From NCBI RefSeq assembly GCF_029227915.1, contig NC_079875.1:15803001-15867000 (forward strand): 64,000 bases of DNA, given 5' to 3'. This document shows positions 50,931 through 62,200 of the stretch, in pieces; within the stretch, counting starts at the first letter, position 1; each line of letters begins with the position of its first letter. The notes beneath the pieces are model-generated. The model was given only the letters and a program-made list of their open reading frames with translations, was not told the origin of the DNA and did not search any database. Origin of the DNA: Hydractinia symbiolongicarpus (Eukaryota; Cnidaria; Hydrozoa; Anthoathecata; Hydractiniidae). The position numbers were made by a program, and so were the translations under genes.

Positions 50931-51174
50931 TGTCGTCAAGTGTTTTAAAAATAAAAGGCAATCTGGCAAGTTGTTGAATTCAGAATGCGATGTAAATTCT
51001 CATGCCCCCATCATTTCGATTGTGTCGTTTTCCTAGCCCTAAATTATATCAAGATGGATAAAATTAATGATGAGAACCACTAACAAAAATACTCCATGGT
51101 TTGTTTGATTCTTGTTGATGGGAAACAACACATCAGCACCCTGATCCTTCTTTCCATCACGGCTTTAACACCTA

Positions 51175-51800
51175 GTGAATCCGGGACAAAAACTATTCCG
51201 TGACCTTTGTCCGAAAAGGACAAGATCTTCATCAACTGATGATGTCAAACTTTTGTTTAATGAGCCATGTAGCTCCACAGCGCCTTGTTGCTTATCATCT
51301 CCCAGTGAACCATTTTTATCTCCTGTTTTGTCAGACCACGATTATTCGGTAAACAAAAAAGAATGTCTTGGTTGCAACAATAAAGATAATCAACCGTTAT
51401 TTAGTAGAAAGATCAACTCATTATTACTGGGAAACAAAGTTTTGAAAAGAAGGCTTATATTTAATAAAGCCAAAGCATCTATTTTTACCTGGAGAAATAT
51501 TAAAGCGACAAATAATTAAACTTTTTTTTCTCTCTTTTTTCCTTGATTGAACCTCGCGTATCAAATGTTAAATATTGGAGGGGTACGAAGTCTCATCAAC
51601 TTAAGACTCAAAGATTACAAAAGGGATGTCACTATCAAATTCTTGATTGGAGTATCGCCAACTACCTATACTACATTTTTGTCGGTAGAGCTGCAGCAAA
51701 ATTTATCTGTAACAATAGTGGGTTTTCTCGAGGGGATGAAATCAAACCTGTGCAGCACTTTGCAAATTTAAACCTCCTCTTATCAGTATGAGAAGAAGAA
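51175..51800 (+). pseudogene. DDE-type DNA transposase relic
   Basis: An open frame 51175-51519 ends in NKVLKRRLIFNKAKASIFTWRNIKATNN-like sequence, of which FTWRNIK resembles the block before the DDE core in THAP/IS4-IS5-type transposon proteins. A second frame from 51543 has SNVKYWRGTKS, resembling the LxYWRG block of the same proteins. The frame shift, early stops and lack of a downstream catalytic domain indicate a dead fragment. Family assignment rests on remembered motifs. Confidence 0.4.
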
Positions 51801-51948
51801 AAAGACAATGTGGATAATTTTGAAAAAAAATGCAAGAAAAACAACGTAAGAAAAAACTCCACAGTTAAAAAATCTTAAAAAATTTCCAAAAATGAAAGAA
51901 ACTGCGAAAATTTCACTTGCATTGTTCTCTACAATTAAATACTTCAAA

Positions 51949-52023
51949 ACTCCTGCCAGGATTTGAACCTGGATCTCCTATGAAATTTCTTTATTGGGAA
52001 TCATAACGTTAGACCACAGGAGT
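51949..52023 (-). tRNA. tRNA-like sequence with enlarged anticodon arm
   Basis: On the minus strand, ACTCCTG pairs fully with CAGGAGT and the T arm CCAGG-TTCAAAT-CCTGG is perfect. The D arm GTCT...TGAT has one mismatch. The anticodon arm is about 22 bases (CCCAATAAAG...ATAGG) with poor pairing. A TTTT follows the 3' end, as for a Pol III terminator. Acceptor and T arms match the copy at 47838, so they are paralogues. Confidence 0.5.
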
Positions 52024-52235
52024 GTCAGCAATTTCCACTTGCCAATAATAATATAATTTGTACATGTGTGGCTACAAAAATAAAAGTTATTTTTTCTTTC
52101 CTTTGGCCAAAGTATGTGCTGTTAAACGAGATTAAATACTGATCATAAAACTCACTGATTGTAGTGTTAAGTCATTCCAATACTCTTCATTAAAAGCCAG
52201 TTTGGTTACAATGTATCCATGCGGTGTCTAGATAA

Positions 52236-53172
52236 AACAAGAAGCCCTGGGGGCTCTAAGAATTTCCGCGCGCTACCAAAATATTTGATGAAAACCTGCT
52301 AATTCGTTGTGTTATTGTGCCAAACATTCGAAGGGGTTTGGTGCATGAACCTCTGAAGATAAAGCCCATCAGTGACATTATATCTTACAACAAACGCAAA
52401 CAAAACGAAACGTGTCATAATAAACTTACATTTTAAAAGAAATTGCTAACAAAAAATACAGCCTATCATTCATGGTTGAAAGTCTTGCGATTGAAACGTT
52501 TATGGTCTTAAACGGCATTAGTTGACAAAAAATCAAAATTTTGATGTGACCATCATTTTCAGCATACTTTTTTTGTCAATTGTGCCAAAATTTGTCAAAA
52601 ATAAAGTAGTTTATTTTTAGACCAATTTTTGCCTAAAATGACATTTAGGTAACAAGAAATCAAAATTTTGATGTCACCATCATGTTCAGCATACTTTATT
52701 TGTTTACTGTGCCAAATTTTGTTAAAAATAAAGTAGTTTTAATTTTTGGACCTATTTTGGCCTGAAATGACATTTAGGTAAGAAGAAATCAAAATATTGA
52801 TGTCACCATCATGTTCAGCATACTTTATTTGTTAACTGTTCCAAATTTTGTTAAAAATAAAGTAGTTCTAATTTTTGGACCAATTTTGGCCTAAAATGAC
52901 ATTTAGGTGACAAAAATCAAAATTATTATGTCACCATTATGTTCAGCATACTTTTTTTGTTAACTGTGCCGAATTTTGTCGAAAACAAATACCAATTTTG
53001 GCCTGAAGCGTCAATACTAGACTTCCCAGTAGTTAAGGAGCTTGGGTACGAAGTTTACATCTGTGACGGACCAACGTGAAATCCCAGGGTCGATTTTTTC
53101 TCAAAAAATGCTCCGAAAGAAAAAAACGATGGTTTTAAAGAATTTCCTACGCCTTCGGGCGCGGAAATTCAA
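52236..53172 (+). mobile_element. ~0.93 kb element with inverted ends and 128-bp tandem core, copy 1
   Basis: Homology with 57129-58189 starts at AACAAGAAGCCCTGGGGG and ends at GCGGAAATTCAA. GAATTTCCGCGC (52260-52271) is exactly complementary to GCGCGGAAATTC (53159-53170). Between them lies a ~320-base left arm, four ~128-base tandem units (anchor CAGCATACTTT at 52560, 52687, 52816, 52944) and a ~150-base right arm. No transposase is present, so it would be non-autonomous. Confidence 0.75.
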
Positions 53173-53989
53173 AAAATAAAAGTGTTGGCAACTCGTAACA
53201 CCCATTTGCATTTGACATTGAGTGAAGTACTGATTCCTTAAGTTTAAATTCCCTTAAACCTTGGTTAAGTAAGTAAGGCATGAAGAATTTTGGGTCTTCA
53301 GGAGACAAATTTTTATTTATTTTGGCAATAAGGACATTTCACTTCCAAACAAGCCTTTGGACAACAGGAGCAAGTGACTATTCCACCAGGACTAGCGCTG
53401 ATAAACAACAGATATTTTTCTAAATACAGCCCACATTCAATTGTAAAATAGATGGGAATATTGACATTTTCTGTGCAAAAATCCAATTTTATCAAGTGAT
53501 AGTAAATGGCCCTTTGGGTACACGCTTTACAAAGGCATATCTAGTGAATTGATTGGCAACTAACAAATAAAATTTAAATTCACAAGCCGTTTTCCCGTGG
53601 AAAAATCCACTGTATCTCTCATTGAATCCATGTAAGGGATACCAAATAAAAATATAGAACACAGTAATTTAAATTTTTACAATCTGTATTATTCTATATT
53701 TTTAAGTATATAAACAGGTGGAAGAAAAAATAAATAAAAAAATAAATAAAAATAAAAATTGCAAAATATCCCAAAAATCAAAGTTGTCTAAGAACCGTTA
53801 CGTAAAAAGCGAAATCTGCTAAAACTGTATACTTGCTTTGCCATGCCAGAAGTACACCAGGGGGAATAGTATACCAGACACTCACACAATCGTATTATGA
53901 TATAGAATAGACTAGCTGCCACCCCGTCATTTATATATTATTATTTTTTGCGAAATAAGTTTCCGTGTAAATCTAAAATATAATCGTGA

Positions 53990-54205
53990 CACCAGGCAGA
54001 GCACTCAGTACAGGTAAACCATAGGTACAGGTAAAATGTTTGCAGGCGTAATACCTATTTTGAGAAAACCTTATCGCAACATCAGTTGAAATAAAAAAAA
54101 CACAGGAAACAACTCGTCGTTAATACCAGACTGAGAGCTTAGCACAGGTGAGCCATGTTGCACATGAGTATAGGCGTAATACCATTTTCCAAAAAAACTT
54201 TATCT
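53990..54205 (+). repeat. Diverged two-unit tandem duplication
   Basis: CACAGGTGAGCCAT...TATAGGCGTAATACCATTTT repeats in diverged form the block TACAGGTAAACCAT...GCAGGCGTAATACCTATTTT, about 130 bases apart. Confidence 0.6.
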
Positions 54206-55349
54206 CGGCTTTAAAATAGATACATGGACCAGCCCATTGTTACCCTGTCCGAACAAAAAATGTCCTTAGAAATTTGATTTTGGGGAATAAATTTAACAGC
54301 AAATAACAGCAATAAAAGGTGTAGCTACCTAACTGCATGTAGAATAATTAGGAATTATATAGAGATTAATTTTTTTCCATTTAAAATCCCCTCTAAATTT
54401 AGTAAATAAATTTAAGTAAAATGTCTCAATGATTTTCTATCTATTAATTATGACAAGTTGACAACCTATAAAAATTAAGTGATATTGTTTCCAAAGTGAT
54501 AAGTCGGATAAAAATGCGATGCAAAACTAATGCGAAAATATCTTTGGCGCTCCTTTCTAGGTCTACATTTTTAGGAAATACGCAGAAAAATATGCAGACA
54601 AAATTAAAAAATAATACATACAAAAGATAAACGTGCCTTTGCTAAATATATATGAACAAATATCTTACTAGTGCTTCCTATGCTACTTCGCACGGTCCCA
54701 AAGGTAGACTTATTCGTAAGAATCGGTAGCGCGTATCACTTTATAAACACAAGAAACACTAAGAATCGGCTCGTCGTTTCACTACATGAGTATAAGAACT
54801 AAGGTTGACGTGTCTTTTCTCAACTGCTCTCAACGCGCTTCTACAGATATATACTCTAATGTTTAATTCTTCGCTCTACATCACTTAGTCCAAAACACTG
54901 CAAGCGATGGAAATACTCACGTTGGCGAGATGAACCAGCAATTGCGATATTAAATTTGTAGGGAAGTTTGTTATTTTTAAATGTCTTATACGATTCATAT
55001 ATGCTCTAACTGTTACTCTATTGTTTTTGTTATAAGATTACCAAACCTGAGTAGTCTATTGCCCTTCTTGTATTGAATCTAAGAGTCAGTGTTTCTAGTT
55101 TGGTACGGATATTCCTATCATTCAGGCACAATACACGTCCAACTTTTCATACATTGACAATTTCTTAGTTACATCTGTGACGTCGTTACACAACCGCTCA
55201 AACTGCACACACTGGGTGAAAATAGTGAGAGAATTACAAATACGTGCGATATGTTTCATATGGTGATGAAAATAAAAGTTATTCCTTGGTTGGTTGTTGG
55301 AACTGGTGGCCAAGCTAATATTTACTGCGTTATTACGATCTGGATGAGC

Positions 55350-56294
55350 TCATGCACTAACTTGTCTGATCTTTGTTCTTCTAAGCAGTAAAATAATCGC
55401 ATTCAAAAAGCTATTTGAGCACAATGCAAGACGGTAGATTTGTATTTGGTATAATATTTTACTGTCGACCTTGACAAATTCAGTTACCTGCAGACTAAAA
55501 AGTATATACTGAGGAACATAACAAATACATAAACATAAGAAATTAATTACAATTATTTTTGACACATGATCGCTGTAGTTCAAGCTAGACTGTCGACTAC
55601 CTCGCATTGAATTATACCTTTTTCGAATGTAATACAATAAATATATTTGCGAGATGGTACCAACTATGAAATATAACAGCTGCCCAGCAAGTGACGTGAG
55701 ATCGAAAATTTTCGAGGATACCTTAACACTTTCTTGAGAACCTTTTCCTTTTATTTCAGTGGAAGCTTTTTCTGCGCGACTTAAGTAAAAGTTTGCGACA
55801 TCCAAAAATGCTAATACAACGAGCGCAAAAAACCCAGAAAAAATGAAAATGTTAAAAAACTTCTTTCCCCATTTATAATGTGCGTTTGGGTTTGTAACAA
55901 CCAAACATCTTTCAATTGATATCACTATTGTCATTAACCATGAAAAGCTGAAAGGGAATGATGAGAAAAAGGCACCAACTGCAACTAAATATACATTCTC
56001 AATATCTGCTATCATATTAAAACCATGAAAACCAACAGAAAACAGCCCAACAAAAAAATCCGAAATACTCAGAACAACAAACAACATATTTGTTCTATTC
56101 CACTCCAGCTTCAACAAAAGCTTCAACAGTACAGCGTTACTTACAATAATGACCAATGCAATAATTTCATAAACGATTCCGACTATTAAGAGATAAGACG
56201 TATCTTCACTTTTTGTAATGTTTTCTATAGAAATATTGCTCAAATTGGTGATATTGAATATTATACTACGCGATAAGTTTAAATCGAGGTTCAT
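55350..56294 (-). CDS. Rhodopsin-like (class A) GPCR, intronless
   Basis: A single exon of 314 residues. The N-terminus has four N-glycosylation sequons (Asn14, 17, 20, 26). Seven hydrophobic segments lie at about 33-61 (with the TM1 Asn in SNAVLL), 69-92 (LSISDF, the TM2 Asp), 101-126, 147-169, 200-222, 246-268 (CYVPQY, TM6 Pro) and 283-304. The DRY motif reads ERC (128-130) and NPxxY reads NAIIL (298-302). The TM3 Cys and an ECL2 Cys are absent, so the usual extracellular disulfide cannot form. The short third loop and 10-residue tail have basic residues. These departures fit the lineage-expanded orphan receptors of cnidarians; the ligand is unknown. The start at 56294 is the first Met and leaves a glycosylated ectodomain. 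Confidence 0.88.
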   Translation of the reverse strand: MNLDLNLSRSIIFNITNLSNISIENITKSEDTSYLLIVGIVYEIIALVIIVSNAVLLKLLLKLEWNRTNMLFVVLSISDFFVGLFSVGFHGFNMIADIENVYLVAVGAFFSSFPFSFSWLMTIVISIERCLVVTNPNAHYKWGKKFFNIFIFSGFFALVVLAFLDVANFYLSRAEKASTEIKGKGSQESVKVSSKIFDLTSLAGQLLYFIVGTISQIYLLYYIRKRYNSMRGSRQSSLNYSDHVSKIIVINFLCLCICYVPQYILFSLQVTEFVKVDSKILYQIQIYRLALCSNSFLNAIILLLRRTKIRQVSA

Positions 56295-56749
56295 ATTGTG
56301 ATATTTACGTGGCGTCTTCTTTGTACCTTTTTACTGGCAATAGAAAGCAAGTATTCTCGAGGCTGGGGAAAGTTTCCCCGTGTGTTTCTAAACTCCACAA
56401 AAGCGATTGTTATGGACTTGAAGACTTAAAACAGTTGTATCTGAAATGTTTCCGTAATATATAATCTACCAATTATATTTCAGAACAGTAATGACAGGTG
56501 ATACGTATTTCATATAAATTACAAGGCAATATATGGCATCCAACTGTTTGTTTTTCTATCATGGTTAGCGCCTGATTTAAAAGTGTGTTTGAACGTTTTA
56601 TAAAGCATATAAATTGCTTGCCGTTGTTTTAATTGATACGTTTACAAATTATTGGAATTTATTGGAATTTATTGAAAACTAATTTAATTATAATGTTGAT
56701 TCTATTTAATCAAAGAATAAAGGTACGTCTACGTAAAGAAATTACAAAA

Positions 56750-57012
56750 AATGGGCCATTAAAATGGAGATAACAATAGCAAAAACAATAATTAAATTTT
56801 AATGCAAAAATTAAAATTTTGAGTTAAAGCGATCCTGGAACTAAAATTAAAATACATCTAAAGTATGTTTTAATATGTTGTGGGAAAAGATAGTAATATT
56901 TTTAAAAAAATCAGTTCAGATCCATTATAAAAAATAAGATGATCGACTGAAATGGAGATATATAACAACAACAATATCTAAATTTTAATGCAAAAATTAA
57001 AAGTTTGAAGAG
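56750..57012 (+). repeat. Direct duplication of a ~65-base block
   Basis: AAATTTTAATGCAAAAATTA, preceded by AAAATGGAGATAACAA- and AAATGGAGATATATAACAA-like sequence, occurs near 56793 and 56983. Confidence 0.6.
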
Positions 57013-57128
57013 GTGAATACGCCTTATTTTGAAAAATATAATGATTAAAACACGAAATTAAGGAGCAGGAAAGAAGCTGTGTTCGTGAAAACTAAAACTT
57101 ATACACCTTTCACGAATTAAAGTTTTTA

Positions 57129-58189
57129 ACAAGAAGCCCTGGGGGGTCTAAGAATTTCCGCTCGCTACCAAAATATTTGATGAAAACCTGCTAATTCGTT
57201 GTGTTATTGTGCCAAACATTCGAGGAGGTTTGGTGCATGAACCTCTGAAGATAAAGCACACAAGTGACATTATATCTTACAACAAACGCAAACAAAACGA
57301 AACGTGTCATAATAAACTCACATTTTAAAATAAATTGCTAACAAAAATAAATCATTCATGGTTGAAAGTCTTGCGATTGAAACGTTTATGGTCTTAAACG
57401 GCATTTAGTTGACAAAAAATCAAAATTTTGCTGTGACCATCATTTTCAGCATACTTTTTTTATTAACTGTGCCAATGTTTGTCGAAAATAAAGCAGTTTT
57501 AATTTTTGGTTAAATTTTGGCCTAAAATGACATTTAGGTGACAAAAAATCTAACTTTTGTATCACCATCATTTTCAGCATACTTTATTTGTTAACTGTGC
57601 CAGATTTAGCCGAAAATGAAGTGGTTTTAATTTTTGGACCAATTTTGGCCTAAAATGGCATTTAGGTGACAAAAATCAAAATTTTGTACCATCATCATTT
57701 TCAGCATACTTTATTTATTAACTGTGCCAGATTTAGCCAAAAATGAAGTGGTTTTAATTTTTGGATCAATTTTGGCTTAAAATGGCATTTAGGTGACAAA
57801 AATCAAAATTTCGATGTCACCATTATGTTCAGCATACTTTTTTTGTTAACTTTGCCAATTTTTGTTGAAAATGAAGTAGTTTTAATTTTTGGACCAATTT
57901 TGTCCCAAAATGACATTTAAGGTGGCAAAAAATCAAAATTATTATGTCCCCATTATGTTCAGCATACTTTTTTTGTTAACTGTGCCAAATTTTGTCGAAA
58001 ACAAATACTAATTTTGACCGGAAAAGTCATTTAGATAAGTTCCCAGTATTTAGGGAGCTTGGGTACGAAGTTTACATCTGTGACGGAGGAACGTGTAATC
58101 CCAGGGTCGATTTTTTCTCAAAAAATGCTCCAAAAGAAAAAAACGACGGTTTTAAAGAATTTCCTACGCCTTCGGACGCGGAAATTCAA
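57129..58189 (+). mobile_element. ~1.06 kb element with inverted ends and 128-bp tandem core, copy 2
   Basis: Same orientation as copy 1, about 4.9 kb away. GAATTTCCGC (57152) is complementary to GCGGAAATTC (58178-58187). The core has five units (CAGCATACTTT at 57447, 57575, 57702, 57830, 57960), one more than copy 1. The right arm contains a 69-codon ORF (57992-58201); a related frame in copy 1 is broken by a TGA. The right end also folds on itself (GAATTTCC ... GGAAATTC). Confidence 0.75.
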
Positions 58190-58201
58190 TTAAACTCTTG
58201 A
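57992..58201 (+). pseudogene. Small ORF in the right arm of the element
   Basis: The part conserved between copies runs from FRELGYEVYICDGGTC to the end of FKEFPTPSDAEIQ. In copy 1 the same frame reads well but carries TGA after ICDGPT. No family is recognised. It may be a captured exon fragment or chance openness in a young repeat. Confidence 0.25.
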
Positions 58202-58639
58202 GCAAATATTTTACATATTCCATTACTTGTTTTGCTGTCAAATAGTAAATCATACAAATACAAAATCTCATTGCAACTATAGCTGATAAATCATCCATAT
58301 CTTAAAGTTTCTTCTTCATGCTTGCTTCACATCACGAAAATATATGTACTAAATTATTATTGTTACTTATTATTCCCGTAGAAGGTTCCACTGAACGTCT
58401 CGTTGAATCCGTGTACGGGATACCAAACGAAAACATACAACAGAGTAATTTGAAGTTTTAAAACTCACAATCTGCATTATTAATTTCGGTCAACGCAACT
58501 GTAGCCTACTTTTTGCCGTGTTGCGGTTTATGATTTTCTGGAGTTTGTTTCCTATTGGGAAGTGCTTGTCAACAGCCTGCAAAAACGCGAAGACGTTACG
58601 GCATGACGTTAATAACATTAATTCAACGTCAATATCTTA

Positions 58640-59150
58640 CTTTAAATTAATGCAGCCATTACAGTGCACTAAAAATTTTGAGGCCAAATAACTTGGAAAT
58701 GTGGTCGTGACGTCAGTCAGTTTTTACCGCGTGTGTAAGTAGGAACCACCTAGGAACAAATTGGGTAAGTTTTTCAAATTTGGGTCCCCAAACCTATTTG
58801 TGAATAAACGGGTTGACGACGTCATCAAAAATCATTTAAACCACAGTATTTCCGTAACCGTTTGTCAAAAGTACATGATCCTATACATTTTCTTGATCAG
58901 AGTGTTACGATCTATACGATGAAGGCAACTTTTGTATTTTGGCTTGTCTTTGGTTACGGCAGCAAATTTTTTAAACCTTCACATCCTTAATTGTTTATTG
59001 AAAGCACATGATTCTATCGTTTATTTTGATCAGTGTTTCAAACTCTACACAACGGGTAAATATATTTCCGAAAAAGATATTTGCAGATGTCATCAAAATT
59101 CAAGTGATGGTTCTCTTTTCTATTTTTCTCCTGCCTGAGTGGGTTTTTCC
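58640..59150 (+). repeat. Dispersed repeat, copies 2 and 3
   Basis: CATGATCCTATACATTTTC at about 58873 and CATGATTCTATCGTTTATTT at about 59006 are each followed by a GATCAG...CTCTACAC/ATC-TATAC block. This matches the order seen at 350-400. The two neighbouring copies suggest a partial tandem duplication. Confidence 0.5.
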
Positions 59151-60984
59151 ATGGGCCTTATCAACTAGTATGTAAATAATGCTGAGACCATTATAGTGAT
59201 TCAAAGAGCATTACGGTGGAGACGTAAAGAAGTTAACTTAAATCATCACTAAAGCAAAAATATTAAAATACAAGACTACAGGGGCTTAAAATAGAGAAGA
59301 ATTTATTCTAGAAAAACTTGATTCATATGTTTGTCTCTGCTGTTAGTCAACAAAATGTTACTGAATCTTATGAATCGTACAACACTTCACGTCAATCGGT
59401 CTGATAGGCTAGAAATATCGCATGGTTTGTCACATGATTTGTCACATGATTTGAATCCATGACCTAAAAAGGACACATTCGGTGATAGTTTGTTTAAGAC
59501 TTCGCATGTTACCACGCACATGCATCAACAGAGATTGTTGAGAAGTGATGTATAGTTAGGCTGTGATGAGACTGACGCTCTTTTGTAATCATACCTCGGC
59601 GATTTTATCAGGCAGATTGTGAAAATATTGATCATGTGAATCTCGCTTTCTGTGATGGAGAAATATCTCGTTAGCCTATCCATAGAACATCTCTGCGTGT
59701 TATATTGTTTATCTACTATTGTAGCGAAGCGTAGTACGGAACGGTTTGAGTATTTCATCGACCTGAACTTACAGCGTTCCCCAGGATCTATTACCTTTTG
59801 CCGCACTTTTTCTGCTAGTTGTCAAATCTCCATAATATGGAGCATGCGCATAAGCCTTGGCTGTGCGATTCTTGTCGTTCCCACCTCCTTGTGTTAAACC
59901 CGCGCACTACGCCTTACTACGAAATGCATTATATCGACCAATACTCGTTGATGTGGTTGCGGTTTTAGATATGTGAGATCCTGTGCGTAAAATCCAACGA
60001 ATGTCAGACCCTAAGGAGCGCAGTTACTTTTAGCTGATGAAATCGGCTAATTTCGGCGCATTATTGCCTGTGTGTATTATCAGCATCTACTTTAGTTGTT
60101 GTTTCTTAGTCATTTTGCATGGATATCATATTATATACCTTGTCATAGTAAACATTCAATAGCACAGGATATAGACATGTGGTAGGTGGGAGAAATAAAT
60201 ATATAAAAAAAGTCAGTGCTGTGGACAGTAGTTCTAAAGATATACGTTAGAAATTAACTAAACAAAAAACATAACAACCTAAAATTACATATAGCTAAAC
60301 TCGCCACAAAATTAACTAAATATTGCTCTTCTTCATGTATATCTGTTAATATTTCTTTCATTGTCCCTCACTTACCCATAAGAAATTTGGAATATCCAAC
60401 AACAAAACCTGACTCATGATGTAAAAATACGATATAAAAATATTGCAAAATAATGTAAACAAACGTACACCAATCAAGTGTAAAAGTACACTACGACGAT
60501 TAATAAGCATACTAAGATTACACTCCTCTTTAATGGAGTCAAAAAAGTCGCTTTGTTTTGAAGTCTACGCGATTCTCACCTGCATGTTAGTCCTGGATCG
60601 TTTTGCTGTACAGTTTGCATTTTACACCAGTTGCCTACGCCAGAGAAATACACCAGAGAAATTCTTGCACAACCAGATGGGAAACTTACACCAGCACAAC
60701 TGGTGTAAACAGTGACGCTGGCGCTGACACGGAAGATTAAATATTATGCAGGTCAAAAGAGCAGCAATTTGTATTTTTTTATAGAAACAAGACTATCGAG
60801 CCCGGGAGCGGAAATTGGGGACTCCGAAAACCTGTTTTACATACCGAGAGCGTACACACGGGTGTTGTCCTGCTTTGTTCAGACTTTGGGAGTAAAACAG
60901 GCAGTGAAACTGGCTCAACAAAAATACGCCTTAACTTCTTAGACATAAACGTACATCATTGTTAAATCCGACCTTAAGAAGCAC

Positions 60985-61345
60985 TTTGTCTAAACCAAAA
61001 AACAAAATAAACCTGGAAGAACAAAGCAACGTTAATTACGAAATCCCGTGTAAAGGTGATGCAGTGTATATAGGCGACACAAAAGAAAGTTTTAGCAACG
61101 AGTACAAGAACAAATCCGCGCAGTGAGAAATGGAGATGTGAAAAAAACGAAATTGCGGACCACAGCTGGAGCAGAAGTCATCAGTTTAATTGGGATGAGA
61201 AGAAAATCATTGACAGAGAATCCAGAACAACAGCCAGGAAGATTAAAGAAACCAACAGTGTAGAGCGTATAACAAACACATAAACAGTATCTCGTATCAA
61301 CTTCCTGAGATTTGCTTACCAGCCCTTCAGAAGAAGTAGTTACCT
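60985..61345 (+). pseudogene. Decayed Penelope-like element, GIY-YIG endonuclease part
   Basis: Three shifting frames together show the C-terminal endonuclease of Penelope-like retroelements: NYEIPCKGDAVYIGDTKESF (GIY-YIG-type strand with the CxxC partly lost), then HSWSRSHQFNWDEKKIIDRE, then YNKHINSISYQLPEICLPAL. Frameshifts and stops separate them, so the copy is dead. The reverse transcriptase part was not found upstream. Confidence 0.75.
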
Positions 61346-61469
61346 ACATCTAGGTCCGAGAATGTTAATTACCGTAAATAACTGTGATTATCAGCTTGTT
61401 TCTATTTGTTTATTTTTATGAATTTCGATCCTCTGCAATTATATAAATACATGCTCAACATCATTTTAC

Positions 61470-61510
61470 TTTGCCCGATGATGGCAGAAGGATCTCCTAA
61501 AACGTCGCCT
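61470..61510 (+). ncRNA. Possible degenerate hammerhead ribozyme motif
   Basis: CCCGATGATGGCAGAAGG followed by CTCCTAAAACGTCGCC resembles the CUGAUGA-stem-GAAAC-GUC core that accompanies Penelope-like elements. It sits about 130 bases beyond the GIY-YIG relic. The first core base and the GAAA box are changed and stem II pairing is poor, so it is probably inactive. Confidence 0.4.
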
Positions 61511-61984
61511 ACTAAACTATCATGTTCAAGAAATGATAAACTTTCCACAGTAATAGGTATAGAACATTTTTGACAAAAACCACACTGTTTATATGACGTA
61601 ATGAGTTTCTGTGTCTCATCATTTGCAAGATCATAAAATTTTCATGTTTGAAATATTTTACTAAACTTTGCATTGCAATCCAGTACACCAAATGACGGAC
61701 AATGAAAACGTAAATATATGTCAAACAGGGTCTCGCAACTATATATTCAAAAGCACAAGTACCCCATCCCACAATTCCATGCCGTTAAAGTATGTCTGCC
61801 AACTGCCAAGCTGCCATTATGCTATTTTCGCTCTCATTTAATTAGGCGGTGATCCGCATATAATTCGAAACTGACCGGGTTGGGGCAAGACTAGAGTGAG
61901 ATCTCCCACAGTAGCATTTGCGTAACGTAAATATTTCACTGCGTGCATGCTCGACTCGGGAACCGCCCCTTATAGGCGGCAATA

Positions 61985-62200
61985 GGTTATTTTTCATCTT
62001 TACATACTTTTTCTCTTTGCAACTTTATCTCCGAACTCTTGCGAATTCGCTATAAAGTTCATGTGAAATAAGTTAAAACAACCTGGTTCCGCAGCTTTGA
62101 GAATTATAAAATGATGTTCTCAATATTTCGCAAGCCAATGAAAAGCTCAAGTGGCGCATCCAATGCAAGGTATTCTATTTAAGGGCTTGGTAAAAAATTG
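61985..62200 (+). repeat. Dispersed repeat, copy 2 (copy 1 at 45.35-45.56 kb)
   Basis: Shares several ordered blocks with 45.35 kb, including GCAAGCCAATGAAAAGCTCA. Same orientation. Confidence 0.75.

Noticed and set aside
59525-59806. 93-codon minus-strand ORF
   Set aside because: No recognisable motif and an open frame overlaps it on the other strand; could be a transposon scrap but not supportable.
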